Positions 34,674-44,012 of a DNA stretch of 64,000 bases are shown here, one piece after another. This stretch comes from Bryobacterales bacterium (GTDB lineage: Bacteria > Acidobacteriota > Terriglobia > Bryobacterales > Bryobacteraceae), in contig JADKID010000038.1 of the NCBI GenBank assembly GCA_016721425.1, positions 496,001 through 560,000 of the forward strand. Reading direction: 5' to 3'. Within the stretch, counting starts at the first letter, position 1. Each line of letters opens with the position of its first letter. Under the pieces are notes generated by a model. That model was not told the origin of the DNA. It did no database searches and saw nothing but the letters and a program-made list of their open reading frames with translations. Both the position numbers and the translations under genes were made by a program.

Positions 34674-35330
34674 ATGTCTAAACCACTCATTGCGTTACTG
34701 ACCCTTTCCGCCCTGGGCGTTTTCGGAGTCGGCTGCTCGTCCAAGCCACCCCAGCCCGTCGCGGAAACACCAAAGGCCGCAGAACCTGTCGTCACGGAAG
34801 CTCCCGATGAACCCACCCACGCCATCGTCGGTGAGGTGACGGAAGTAGATCCGGCCGGCGCTCATGTGAAGGTCCGCACCTCCGACGGCAAAGAGCATCA
34901 CGTCGAGATCGGCCCGAAGACCAAATTGCGAACGATTGAACACGGCGTCGAACAAGTAGCCCACGGCACGGAGGAAGTCGCCAAGGCCACGGCGCGCGAC
35001 GTCAAAAAGGGCACCATGGTCGCAGTCCGCTTCACCGAGAAAGAGGGAAAGCTGGTTGCTCACGAAGTGCACCACGCCTCCAAAGAAGTAGTCAAGAAGA
35101 GCGAGGTCGTGATTCACAAGATCGACGAGGACGGCCGGAAGATCATCGTAAAGACCAAGGATGGGGCGGAAAAGGTCTATGAGGTCAGCAAGGACGCCAC
35201 CATCGCCACGGGCCACAAACTCACTGATGTCGGTAAGGCGACCGGCGAGAAGATCGTCGTCGGCACAAAAGCGACGATCCACTTCACCGAGAAGGCAGGC
35301 AAGAGCATCGCGCACTTCGTCCATCACTAA
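34674..35330 (+). CDS. Lipoprotein with two tandem repeats of a small beta domain
   Basis: The product of about 218 aa begins MSKPLIALLTLSALGVFGVGC, with the lipobox GVGC, so it should be a lipid-anchored envelope protein. After a Pro-rich stretch, two copies of one ~65-residue unit can be aligned: VGEVTEVDPAGAHVKVRTSDG ending VRFTEKEGKLVAHEVHH, and EVVIHKIDEDGRKIIVKTKDG ending IHFTEKAGKSIAHFVHH. Each unit also contains a TKL- or ATI-type turn and a KATA/KATG segment. The function is unknown; the repeated HEVHH/HFVHH ends could bind metal, which is inference. An alternative ATG at 34665 is possible; neither start has an ideal ribosome site. A consensus copy of the regulatory motif lies just upstream. 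Confidence 0.78.
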   Translation: MSKPLIALLTLSALGVFGVGCSSKPPQPVAETPKAAEPVVTEAPDEPTHAIVGEVTEVDPAGAHVKVRTSDGKEHHVEIGPKTKLRTIEHGVEQVAHGTEEVAKATARDVKKGTMVAVRFTEKEGKLVAHEVHHASKEVVKKSEVVIHKIDEDGRKIIVKTKDGAEKVYEVSKDATIATGHKLTDVGKATGEKIVVGTKATIHFTEKAGKSIAHFVHH

Positions 35331-35354
35331 GAGAGTTGGATTTTGCCGCCGGTC

Positions 35355-35666
35355 CTACTGTTCCAAGGACCGGCGGCAGCGAATGGCCAGGATCAACCAT
35401 AAAAGGACCGTGACTGCGGCGGAGGGAAGGGCTACGAGTATCGAGACGAGTAGTCTGGCCCCTGGCTCCATGCTCAGGATATGGATGGCCCACAGGCAGG
35501 AGGCGGTGAGCAGCACTGCGTGGTTGTACGCGCCGAGGCGTCGCGCCGGGTGGTCCGCACCGGCGGACAGCCATCTGTGCAGGTGCACCTGGCAGAAAGG
35601 TGCAAGTGAGATTGCCAGCCCGCTTGCGGCCCACACGATTACGCTCATTCCTCCGAAGCCTTTCAT
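35355..35666 (-). CDS. Small membrane protein, unknown function
   Basis: The 103-aa frame encodes three hydrophobic helices (SVIVWAASGLAISLAPF, AVLLTASCLWAIHILSM and LLVSILVALPSAAVTVLLWLILAIRC) and ends with basic residues. No family was recognised. It is convergent with the lipoprotein gene and divergent from the gene at 35804. The ribosome site is weak for the ATG at 35666; GGAGGA lies directly before an internal ATG at 35648, too close to be ideal. Hydrophobic pattern and lack of any other gene in the space support it as real, with moderate confidence. Confidence 0.55.
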   Translation of the reverse strand: MKGFGGMSVIVWAASGLAISLAPFCQVHLHRWLSAGADHPARRLGAYNHAVLLTASCLWAIHILSMEPGARLLVSILVALPSAAVTVLLWLILAIRCRRSLEQ

Positions 35667-35730
35667 GGCATCCAGTTTGGCAGCGCGGTCTCCATCTCGC
35701 CATCCGAATTGCGAAGTTCGCCGGAGGCGA

Positions 35731-35746
35731 TGCGGGAAATGGATAG
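35731..35746 (+). promoter_or_regulatory. Repeated regulatory motif, copy 5 (before the NTF2-like exported protein)
   Basis: TGCGGGAAATGGATAG differs from the consensus mainly by GG in place of GS at positions 4-5 and by a T before GGATAG. It lies 57 bases before the start at 35804. Confidence 0.5.
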
Positions 35747-35803
35747 CCGCCGAGCCACGCCGATAGGGTAATCTGTGGAGTTAAGGGAGCCCGCCAGACG
35801 TCC

Positions 35804-37678
35804 ATGCCAGTTCACTTGAATCTGCCCGTGTTTCGCCCGATTTCATCGGTCTGCGCCGTTCTGGTGGCAACCTCGCTGTTGTGCGGCCCCTCTGCTTCGG
35901 GACAACTGCGGCAAGACCCAAGCGGTTCCGGCGCCAATTTCGAGAAACTCCGGCCGGCGCAGAAGAAGCTGGTTGTCGACTGGATGGCCGAATACCGGAA
36001 GATCACTGGCCGGCAACTCGACGTCTCCACCTATGACACTCTCCCGCTATCCACCAGAACAACGTTTGACGCGGTCACTCACGCCCTATTGAGCACGAAA
36101 TTGACCGGTCCCAATGGCGCGCCGTTGGGCACGGCCCTGGATCTGATCGAACTGGTGGAAGGTGTCCACGGCCAGGTGCCGGAGGCGCGCGGGGACCATC
36201 AGTACCGGCTTTACGTCAAGCTCAAACCGGACGCTCTGAGCCGGCTCTACCGCAGCCGGGAGTTTCGGCGCACCGGTGACAATACGATCTATCACCTTGG
36301 CTATCCCATTAACTTCAGGCAGCAGGGCGGGGCGCCATCGATTCAATTTTCGGTGACCCGCACGGGGCGGCGCGCTGATATCGATGTGGATTACCGTTCG
36401 TCGCACGGGCCACAAGCGCTGGTCAATGGTCATCTGACGGCGGCCAACTCGGACGTCCGTGCCGGCGGAAATCCCGTCAAGCACGCCTCACGATGGAACG
36501 GGTTTGAGGACTGGTGGCGGGACCTGCTGGGCCTGTTCAAGTCCACACCGGCCGAGAGCACAACACTGGCCATGGACACGACAGTGCCGACCGAGCCCAA
36601 GATCAAGGATTCCGCCCCGGTGGAGGAAGCGGTCGCCGATTTCTATCAGACCTGGTTGGTGGAGGGGAAGCCGGAGGTGGCGATGTCCTACCTCTCCATT
36701 CGCTCCTACGCCTGTCTTGCGGAGTTTCAAACCGGCGAGAGCATCGACAGCGGACTGGCTGGGCTGAGGATCGTTCAGCATCTGCGTCAGGGCTTGGCAG
36801 CCTATGGAAAGTCGAGCACGCTCGCTGAGGTGATCGAGGCTGCACCTTCTCACGCGCCTGGCGGACGTCCGGTGTCACGGGTGCAAAACAGCAGATTCAC
36901 ACTGGAGCAGGTGCCCGATGACGTCGCACTGGGCATGGATTGCCGGGTCCGATTGAGAACCAATCTGGCCGAGGAGCTGCCCAAGGCTTCGCACTCCTAT
37001 GGAGATGCCTACGTTGCCACCGTGCAGCTGTTAAAGGAGAAGGGCCCGGCCACCTTTCTAACTCAGGTATGGGTTAAGGAAGAGGGGTACTGGAAGATTG
37101 TCTCCTGGCACCTTGAGAATCCTCATCGCGCCGCTGAGGTCCCGATTTTGACTGCCAGGGAGTCTGCCCCGCCCAGCCGCGATCAACGTCCGGCGCCGTC
37201 GGGAGCCTTGCCGGCTGTGGCGGAGAAGTTCCACCGCCTGTGGCTGGTGGATCGCGACTATGAGCGGGCGGCGGAGTTTTTCTCTCCCTCTGCCGCGCGG
37301 TGTGAGGACGTTCACAACGCCGGCTCGGAAAAGGCGTTTCTTGCGTCGATAGGCGGCCTGCTGCCGCGCCGGACGCAGATATCCGAGCTCATCGCCACGG
37401 TGGAACATGGCCATCAGCAGATGCTGGAAGTAGCGCATCCGGAGGCCCGCGCATTTCTGCTGGCCCGTGTTTCGGATGACTTAGCCGCGATGTCGGAGTG
37501 CCGGGCTCGAGCGCCCAGCCACAAAGCCAGTTCACAGGCCTCGTCGTTCCGCAACAATCGGTTCCAGACTATTTTCCGCTTGAAAGACTCGCAGCGAGCG
37601 GCGGGCTCCGTCCAACTGCAGTGGGCGCTGGAGAAGACCGGCTGGGTCGTGACCTCCGCGCAGATCGTCTCTCATTAA
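35804..37678 (+). CDS. Exported protein with duplicated NTF2-like regions, unknown function
   Basis: The 624-aa product has a signal peptide (up to about residue 33, ASGQ) and a first region (about 40-215) with no recognised family. Two later regions look related: VEEAVADFYQTWLVEGKPEVAMSYLS (from about 275) and VAEKFHRLWLVDRDYERAAEFFS (from about 475). Each starts with a helix and ends with a beta segment (YWKIVSWHL; LEKTGWVVTSAQIV), as in NTF2/SnoaL-like folds. Both contain a Cys-containing segment (SYACLAEF; AARCEDV). No enzymatic motif is visible. AAGGGAG lies about 14 bases before the ATG, rather far. A copy of the regulatory motif is upstream, so it may share control with the channel and sortase genes. 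Confidence 0.72.
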   Translation: MPVHLNLPVFRPISSVCAVLVATSLLCGPSASGQLRQDPSGSGANFEKLRPAQKKLVVDWMAEYRKITGRQLDVSTYDTLPLSTRTTFDAVTHALLSTKLTGPNGAPLGTALDLIELVEGVHGQVPEARGDHQYRLYVKLKPDALSRLYRSREFRRTGDNTIYHLGYPINFRQQGGAPSIQFSVTRTGRRADIDVDYRSSHGPQALVNGHLTAANSDVRAGGNPVKHASRWNGFEDWWRDLLGLFKSTPAESTTLAMDTTVPTEPKIKDSAPVEEAVADFYQTWLVEGKPEVAMSYLSIRSYACLAEFQTGESIDSGLAGLRIVQHLRQGLAAYGKSSTLAEVIEAAPSHAPGGRPVSRVQNSRFTLEQVPDDVALGMDCRVRLRTNLAEELPKASHSYGDAYVATVQLLKEKGPATFLTQVWVKEEGYWKIVSWHLENPHRAAEVPILTARESAPPSRDQRPAPSGALPAVAEKFHRLWLVDRDYERAAEFFSPSAARCEDVHNAGSEKAFLASIGGLLPRRTQISELIATVEHGHQQMLEVAHPEARAFLLARVSDDLAAMSECRARAPSHKASSQASSFRNNRFQTIFRLKDSQRAAGSVQLQWALEKTGWVVTSAQIVSH

Positions 37679-37691
37679 TAGAGAAGCGGTT

Positions 37692-38732
37692 CTAGTTGGT
37701 TGACGTTGAGGCTGTGCCGCGGCCATACGCCAGCGTTCCCAGACGGGCCATGCGCAAAGTCTCCGATGGTCGTTCGCCAAACTGGCTGGCGTAGTAGGCC
37801 GAGAAGCGGCCCAGATGATTCATCCCCCATTTCAGGGCGATATCGGTCACCGAAGTGTTGCCCTTCGGGGCCATCAACTCCCGCCGCACAGCCAACATCC
37901 GCTGTTCCCGCAGATACTGCATTGGGGAGTAGCCACGGAACTTCTGAAAGCCGTCCTGGAGCGTGCGGGCGCTTACGCCTGCCGCTCGGGCCAGGGTCCC
38001 CATCGTGAGCGAATCGGCGAGCCGCTCGACAGCGTAGCGCTCGGCTACCGTGACATACCACGGGACCGAAGGGGCAGCAGTCTGCGGCGCGGGTCCGATA
38101 TTCACGTCGGCGCTTTCCACCAGCAGGATACGCAGCAACTGCGCCGCACGGTTGAGCCGATCAGGCGGAGAGTTGCGGTTGACCAGGCTTGCGACGTTGG
38201 CAAGACATTCGCACAGCAGCCGGTTCTCTAGCGAGTCCGGAGCGCCGTTGAGTCCTGGGTGCGTCGTGGATTCGGGGCCAGAGTTGCGTTTCTGGGCTGA
38301 TCTTCCCGGCTTGCGGCTCAGCGTCGAGGCGGGGATCCATGCCAGAATTCCACTGGCGACTGAAGGCGCGGTAAGGGATAGCGGGTGCCTGTGAAGCTGA
38401 AATCCAACGCGCCCAGGGGTGGCTTGGAGCGTGCCACCAGGCCAACGCAATTCCACCTGGCCGCCAAGCACCAGATGCACCAAATATGTCGGTTTCGCCG
38501 GTCCATCCAATGTCAGGCCTTGATGGACTGGCAGTGCGTAGGTGCAAACGATGACTCCATCTGCGCTGGCGGACTTGAAATTGACTTTCCCACCCAACGT
38601 GGTTAAGCCGGGATATGCCCGTTTGTCATGCTTCCCGCCGGAGATTTGTTTGGCGACCAAATGCCGGGATAGCGTCGAGCTTGGGTCTGCTGTGTGGATC
38701 ATTTTTAATCTGCGCCACCTTAGGGATGCCAT
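37692..38732 (-). CDS. AraC family transcriptional regulator
   Basis: The protein of about 346 aa has an N-terminal AraC-binding-like half (about 60-190) and a C-terminal double helix-turn-helix: LADSLTMGTLARAAGVSARTL and TSVTDIALKWGMNHLGRFSAYY, followed by the family's end FGERPSETLR. The second recognition helix has the pattern WGMNHLGRFS. AraC proteins bind DNA as activators, often after binding a small ligand in the N-terminal half. The reading frame extends to a GTG at 38774 and an ATG also occurs at 38702, so the start is uncertain. It is divergent from the hybrid two-component gene with only about 100-140 bp between, so it may regulate that gene or itself from this gap. Confidence 0.87.
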   Translation of the reverse strand: MASLRWRRLKMIHTADPSSTLSRHLVAKQISGGKHDKRAYPGLTTLGGKVNFKSASADGVIVCTYALPVHQGLTLDGPAKPTYLVHLVLGGQVELRWPGGTLQATPGRVGFQLHRHPLSLTAPSVASGILAWIPASTLSRKPGRSAQKRNSGPESTTHPGLNGAPDSLENRLLCECLANVASLVNRNSPPDRLNRAAQLLRILLVESADVNIGPAPQTAAPSVPWYVTVAERYAVERLADSLTMGTLARAAGVSARTLQDGFQKFRGYSPMQYLREQRMLAVRRELMAPKGNTSVTDIALKWGMNHLGRFSAYYASQFGERPSETLRMARLGTLAYGRGTASTSTN

Positions 38733-38870
38733 TGTGCGCCCGGTCGAGCGATTTGACTGATCCCTGTACGTCACCGGTGGTGGCCTCTGCGTAACAGTGC
38801 TGTAAGGTGTTGAAAAAAATGCCGAGAAACGTGGATCTGGCTCGCCGGATCAGCATCTAGAGGAAAAGCC

Positions 38871-41800
38871 ATGCAACACAGGGGACAGTCTTTGTGCTCT
38901 CGGGGCTGGGCCAGAGACCTCCACAGCATCCCACTGGGGTGGACGGTAGTAGTACTTTTGGGTCTAGTAGCGGGCGGAGTGGGCCCCAGTCTATGGGCTG
39001 GCAACCAGATCTACGCCATGCGCCCGATCAGTGTGGACGACGGTCTTTCGCAAAGTCACGTAACAGCCATCGTCCAGGACCACATGGGTTATGTATGGGT
39101 CGGTACCGCGGTGGGCCTCAACCGGTATGACGGACACCTGTTCCGGACCTATACCCACTCCTCCGAAAAGCCCGGGAGCTTGAGCGGCGATGGGATCTAC
39201 TCCCTTCACATCGACGGTAAGCATCGCCTTTGGGTGGGAACGGACCAAGGCCTGGATCTCTATGAGCCCAAGACGGATTCATTCCGGCATTTCCCAAAAG
39301 TCGGTGGCCCCCGCGCCCCCCGCATCCGCACTCTTGATTCGGACAGCGCAGGCAACGTCTGGGCCTCCATGTGGGCGAGAGGAGCGGGGAACTGGGTTGT
39401 TGCCCGCCTCAGTCCGGAAACAGGGGAGATTCAGCGATTCTCGTTCTCCAGGGTGGTCAACGGAGAGGTGGTGGCTCTGCATGCTCTGGATGCACGCAGG
39501 GTTCTCGTGGTGGTGCGGAAACTGGAGGCCAGTCTCCCCGGCGCGGGCTTGACGGTCGTCCTGTTGAATCCGGAAACCGGTTCCTGGGTTGAGTTCTCCT
39601 GCCGGAACCCAGAGGCCATCCCCTCCGTGGTGGGTGAGCGCGACGTTTCGCTGGCCTGGTCCGGACCGAACTGGATTTGGATTGGAGCGCCAGGCTCCCA
39701 CATCTTTCGGGTGGACCTGGAAAATGAGGAACTGGTCCCGACTGCATACGCTCCGGATCCCAAGGCCGGTAGCCGACCCGGTTTGGTTAGCCATGTGGTG
39801 GCCGGGCCAAATGGAGAAGTGTGGGTGCTACCCACCTATTCGGCTCTCGTGCGGCGGACCGGGGCCAACGCCATCTACACATTGCGCAACGATGGGGAAC
39901 CCCCGCGGCGAAGCTCGCTGCGTCCTGCCGGCGTGTGTGACCTGGGACGGAGTTTTGTCATCTCGTCGATGATTGACCAGACCGGAGTGCTCTGGGCAGG
40001 CTTGTCCGGGGCTGGTATGTGCGTGGCGGACCTGGAGTCCGGCATGTTCGCCCATTTTAACGAAGAAACGCCCCTCACTCCCTTGAGCAGCAACTTCGTC
40101 CGGGCCATTGCGAAGTCCGCCGACGGCCGGGTCTGGGTGGGCACTCGCGCAGGCTTAAACGTGATCGACCGCGCCAGAGGTCAGGTCCGAGCCATTCGTG
40201 CCGAAAGAGGCAGGCCCGGTTCGCTTTCCGACGATGAGATAACCTCTTTGCTCGTGAGCCGGGACGGCACACTGTGGGTAGGTACGAAGTTGGGAGGGTT
40301 GAACCGAGGCACTGGGCGGGAGGGAGAATTCGAGCATTTCCTCCCGGACAGCCGGAATCCCTCCTCCCTTGGCGCTCCTCACGTCAATGCCCTGGTGGAG
40401 GACCGTGATGGTGTCCTTTGGGTGGCGACGCAGCGGGGCGGTCTGAATCGCTTTGACCGGACCCACCGTACATTCTCCTCATATCGCCAGGATACCGATG
40501 CGCCCGGTTCGATCCCGAGCAACATGGTCACATCGATTCTGGAGGATTCACAGAGCCGGTTCTGGGTGGGCACGGAAGATGGCGGATTGTGCCAGTTTGA
40601 CCGCGTTACCGGGCGTTTTACCTCAGTGAATGCTGTCAATTCGCGGGCTGCGTTCATTCTGTCGCTGGCCGAAGACCCCGTTCATCCGGGCGTGATCTGG
40701 GTTGGCACCCTGCGCAACGGGCTGGCCCGCTACGAACCATCGAGTGGCAACATCACCTGGTTCGATTCCCAACACTGGATTCTGCCAGGCGAAACCGTCT
40801 ACGCCGTACTGAGCGACGGTGAGACGTCGATCTGGGCCGGCACCAATCGGGGCCTGGCGCGAATCGATGCGAGATCTCAGGTCATCCGGCGCTTCGGAAT
40901 TGATCAGGGACTCCAATCGATGGAGTTCAACACCAGGGCCAGTTTTCGGGCTGCTGACGGAGAGCTGTTCTTGGGTGGGGTTGGCGGTTTGAACGCGTTC
41001 TATCCGCGCGATATTACGCAAAACTCGTCTCCCGGCAAAGTGCTGGTCACCAGAGTCAGGACGCTCAACCGGACCGGAGGGCGCCAAGCCAATCCTTACC
41101 AGGAGGTGTATCGAAGTGGCGGCTCCGCATCGGTAGGCGAACTGGGCGCCGAGAACCGCGACTTGGTTTTCGATTTTGCGGCAATGCACTTCGCTGACCC
41201 GCAGAGGAATCTCTATCGCATCAAGCTGGATGGTTTCGATCCGGAGTGGCGGGATGTAGGCGCTACCCGGGAGGCGACCTACACCAATCTCTCGCCGGGC
41301 GACTACCGGTTTCACGTCAAGGCTGTTACCAGCCGCGGAGTAGTGAGCCCAGAGGAGGCCACATACAGCTTCACCATCGCCAGGCCTCTCTACCAACGGC
41401 CCTGGTTCATCCTCGCGGGGGTGCTGCTGGCACTATCGGCTGCCTACGGGCAACATCGACGCCGTCTACAGAATTTGCGAAACGCCAAGCGCCAACTCGA
41501 GACGGAGGTGGCGGAGCGAACCGGGGAACTGTCCAGCGCAATGGCTGTAATTGAAAAGCAGACGCAGCAACTGCGCGAATCGGATGCTCTGAAATCGCGG
41601 TTCATCACCAATGTGTCGCACGATTTCCGCACGCCCCTGACCCTGACACTCGGGACGCTTGCCGGCATCCGGGAGGGCGTTTACGGTCCGGTGGGCGACG
41701 GCATTGTCGACGAGTTGGATATCGTCATTCGCAACGAGCGGCGGTTGCTCCGGCTGGTGAACCAGTTAAATGACATCGCCCGCCTGGAATCCGGCCGGTT

Positions 41801-43187
41801 GAGGCTCCAGGTTGCGGAATGGGACCTGGCAGCCATCGCGCAGGACGTGACGCTCACCCTCGAAGCGGTGGCGCGCCCCAAGCAGATCAGCCTCCGCTTC
41901 GAGGGCGCCGGAAACGCGCCGGTTTACTGCGATTCGGATTGGATGGCGCAAGTTGTCGCCAACCTGCTGCTGAACTCCATCCGCTTCACGCCAACCGGCG
42001 GAGTGGTTACCGTCGCGGTTGGCTCCGAGGCCGGGGCCGGCCGGGTCTGGCTGTCTGTTTGCGACAATGGCTCCGGCATCCCCGCGGAAGCGCTCCCTCA
42101 TATCTTCGACCGGTTCTATCAGGTTGAGGGCCCGGATAACACGACCAACAGCGGACTTGGCGTGGGCCTTTCTCTGGTGAAGGAGATTGTCGATCTCCAC
42201 TGCGGTGACATCCAGGTCCAGAGCGTTCCCGGCGCAGGAACTGAGTTCCGCGTATATCTTCAAATGGGCTCCACCCACTTTGCACCGGGGCAACTGATTG
42301 AGCACCCGAGCGAGCGGTGGTCTGGACCGGACCTGGAACTCCTGGTCAGCGATCTGGTGTCGGAACAGGCGGAGGCGGAGGTCGCTGTCACAGGAGACCG
42401 GCCCTTGCTTGTGATCGCGGAAGATAATCGTGATCTGCGCCGGTATCTGGTGAAGCAGTTGCAGAGCGCCTATCGCGTGATCGCCGCAGAGAGCGGCAAC
42501 GAAGCGCTGGCTTTGGTGAGAGCAGAGAACCCCGATCTCGTCATTGCGGACATCATGATGCCAGGCCTGGACGGACTGGCGCTTTGCGGGGAAATTCGCA
42601 AAGCGCCGGAGACAGACTTCATCCCTGTGATCCTGTTAACGGCGAAGACCACGATGGCCGATAAGCTGGCGGGGCTCGCCGCAGCGGCCGATGACTACGT
42701 GGCCAAACCGTTCGAGATGGATGAACTCCATTCGCGGATCCGCAATCTGCTGGACACTCGCAAGCGGCTGCGCACCCGGATCGGCTCTGAACTGGCACTC
42801 AACTCGGCCGTTGCGCAGGAGACAGTGCCCGATTCCGCCGATGCCCTCTTCGTCCGCCGCCTCTATGACGGGATTCGCAAACACGCGCAGGATCAGGAGT
42901 TTTCCATCGAGCAACTCGCCAAAGAAATGGCGATGAGTCGAATGCACCTCTACCGGCGCGCGCAGACCATCCTGGGAAAATCGCCGACCGAAATCCTGAT
43001 GGAATACCGCTTGGAGCGTTCGGCCGAGCTCCTCGCTGCCCGTTCAGGGACCGTCAGCGAAATTGCCTACGGTCTTGGGTTCAAGAGCGTATCGCACTTT
43101 ACCCGGCGCTTCCGCGAACGGTTCGGCCGAACGCCGTCAGATCACAGAGCACGCAGCGAACAAACATCCGCCAACCAGCCTGTGTGA
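38871..43187 (+). CDS. Hybrid two-component system protein with periplasmic propeller (HTCS)
   Basis: This 1,438-aa protein joins sensor, kinase and transcription factor. In order: N-terminal membrane anchor (about 24-43), two seven-bladed two-component propeller regions with repeated GYVWVGTAVGLNRYDG-like motifs (about 45-735), a Y_Y_Y domain (about 760-840), a second membrane helix (about 845-860), a coiled coil, HisKA with His917 in SHDFRTPL, HATPase with DNGSGIP and GLGVGLSLV, a receiver with Asp1227 in ADIMMPGLDG, and an AraC-type DNA-binding end (FSIEQLAKEMAMSRMHLYRR, IAYGLGFKSVSHFTRRF). Such proteins sense oligosaccharides in Bacteroidetes and activate glycan loci. AGAGGAAA precedes the ATG. 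No glycan operon lies directly adjacent, so its targets are unknown. Confidence 0.93.
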   Translation: MQHRGQSLCSRGWARDLHSIPLGWTVVVLLGLVAGGVGPSLWAGNQIYAMRPISVDDGLSQSHVTAIVQDHMGYVWVGTAVGLNRYDGHLFRTYTHSSEKPGSLSGDGIYSLHIDGKHRLWVGTDQGLDLYEPKTDSFRHFPKVGGPRAPRIRTLDSDSAGNVWASMWARGAGNWVVARLSPETGEIQRFSFSRVVNGEVVALHALDARRVLVVVRKLEASLPGAGLTVVLLNPETGSWVEFSCRNPEAIPSVVGERDVSLAWSGPNWIWIGAPGSHIFRVDLENEELVPTAYAPDPKAGSRPGLVSHVVAGPNGEVWVLPTYSALVRRTGANAIYTLRNDGEPPRRSSLRPAGVCDLGRSFVISSMIDQTGVLWAGLSGAGMCVADLESGMFAHFNEETPLTPLSSNFVRAIAKSADGRVWVGTRAGLNVIDRARGQVRAIRAERGRPGSLSDDEITSLLVSRDGTLWVGTKLGGLNRGTGREGEFEHFLPDSRNPSSLGAPHVNALVEDRDGVLWVATQRGGLNRFDRTHRTFSSYRQDTDAPGSIPSNMVTSILEDSQSRFWVGTEDGGLCQFDRVTGRFTSVNAVNSRAAFILSLAEDPVHPGVIWVGTLRNGLARYEPSSGNITWFDSQHWILPGETVYAVLSDGETSIWAGTNRGLARIDARSQVIRRFGIDQGLQSMEFNTRASFRAADGELFLGGVGGLNAFYPRDITQNSSPGKVLVTRVRTLNRTGGRQANPYQEVYRSGGSASVGELGAENRDLVFDFAAMHFADPQRNLYRIKLDGFDPEWRDVGATREATYTNLSPGDYRFHVKAVTSRGVVSPEEATYSFTIARPLYQRPWFILAGVLLALSAAYGQHRRRLQNLRNAKRQLETEVAERTGELSSAMAVIEKQTQQLRESDALKSRFITNVSHDFRTPLTLTLGTLAGIREGVYGPVGDGIVDELDIVIRNERRLLRLVNQLNDIARLESGRLRLQVAEWDLAAIAQDVTLTLEAVARPKQISLRFEGAGNAPVYCDSDWMAQVVANLLLNSIRFTPTGGVVTVAVGSEAGAGRVWLSVCDNGSGIPAEALPHIFDRFYQVEGPDNTTNSGLGVGLSLVKEIVDLHCGDIQVQSVPGAGTEFRVYLQMGSTHFAPGQLIEHPSERWSGPDLELLVSDLVSEQAEAEVAVTGDRPLLVIAEDNRDLRRYLVKQLQSAYRVIAAESGNEALALVRAENPDLVIADIMMPGLDGLALCGEIRKAPETDFIPVILLTAKTTMADKLAGLAAAADDYVAKPFEMDELHSRIRNLLDTRKRLRTRIGSELALNSAVAQETVPDSADALFVRRLYDGIRKHAQDQEFSIEQLAKEMAMSRMHLYRRAQTILGKSPTEILMEYRLERSAELLAARSGTVSEIAYGLGFKSVSHFTRRFRERFGRTPSDHRARSEQTSANQPV

Positions 43188-43251
43188 AACCTGCAACTCC
43201 AGAGGGCGCCTCCGATTGGTCAGTCAGGGGCGCATCCAACGCTCTCCCTGG

Positions 43252-43944
43252 CTATTTCTTCTGAACCTGGGAGTGCTTCTTCAGCGACGCGAGGAAGGTC
43301 GCGGCGCTGGAGGGGACTTTCACGTTTCCGAAGACGATCTGCTGGGCGGCGAGGTCTTTGTTGCCATCAACCTCTCCCGTCCAGTCCTCGTCCTGACGAA
43401 GTGTGGCTCCGTCCAGAGAGACTCAAGCAAAGGCACCGCGGTTGCGGGACCAGCTCAGCATCTCCGCGCGCATACGGGCATCGGTCTGGGCGGAGGCGCT
43501 GCGGCCGACAAGGCCAGCGGCCGCGGAGCCATCCGCGTCCACCGTGAATTTACCGCCCAGCAGTTTCTCGGCATCGGTATTGTTGAATACCAGCAGGATC
43601 AGACCACTCTCTTTAGCCCCAATCTGAAAGCCCACCCCGCCGCCCTCGGCCCGCATCGGAGCAGGCGCGGACCGACCCCGGGTCGTTTCGGCGCGGCAGG
43701 TCAGGAACACTCTCCCGGACTTCGCAGAGACGATAAACCCGCCCTTCTTCATGCCGGGAATCACCACTGCGCACTCCGCCCTGTCCAGAAGATCTTGCGG
43801 GATGGATTGGTCACCGGCCTGCATGATCTCGTTGATAGCCGTGGCCGCGTCGCTCAGGCGCGCATTGGACTTGGGCTCCGCCCCGTTCAGCGCTCCCAGA
43901 GGCACCAGGACTGATATAGCGAGCTATGTCTTTTCCTTGGCCAT
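43252..43944 (-). pseudogene. SYLF/Ysc84-domain exported protein with two in-frame stops
   Basis: Reading one frame from the ATG at 43944 gives MAKEKT, a TAG (43924-43926), LAISVLVPLGALNGAE (a signal-peptide-like stretch), then a SYLF-like domain with AECAVVIPGMKKGGFIVSAKSGRV and GGGVGFQIGAKESGLILLV. In the domain's conserved SRNRGAFA-GVSLDG motif, the Gly codon is replaced by TGA (43423-43425); after it the frame continues VSLDGATLRQDEDW to the TAG at 43252. GGA to TGA is a single-base change. SYLF proteins bind lipids; here the periplasm is the likely place. The uninterrupted part 43426-43905 could still be translated from a GTG. Either a decaying gene or two base-calling errors would explain this. 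Confidence 0.78.
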
Positions 43945-43979
43945 CGTATCGGCAATATTGCAGTCGGCCGTGGCAGGGT

Positions 43980-43996
43980 CTATCCAAATTTGCGCA
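43980..43996 (-). promoter_or_regulatory. Repeated regulatory motif, copy 6 (before the SYLF gene)
   Basis: On the minus strand this reads TGCGCAAATTTGGATAG, a 17-base version with one extra base before GGATAG. It lies 35 bases before the ATG at 43944. Confidence 0.5.
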
Positions 43997-44012
43997 CGGT
44001 CGACTGGGGGCG

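Noticed and set aside
38640..38670. Possible eighth copy of the 16-bp motif (GCCGGGATAG) inside the start of the AraC gene
   Set aside because: Only the GGATAG end matches; the first half does not.
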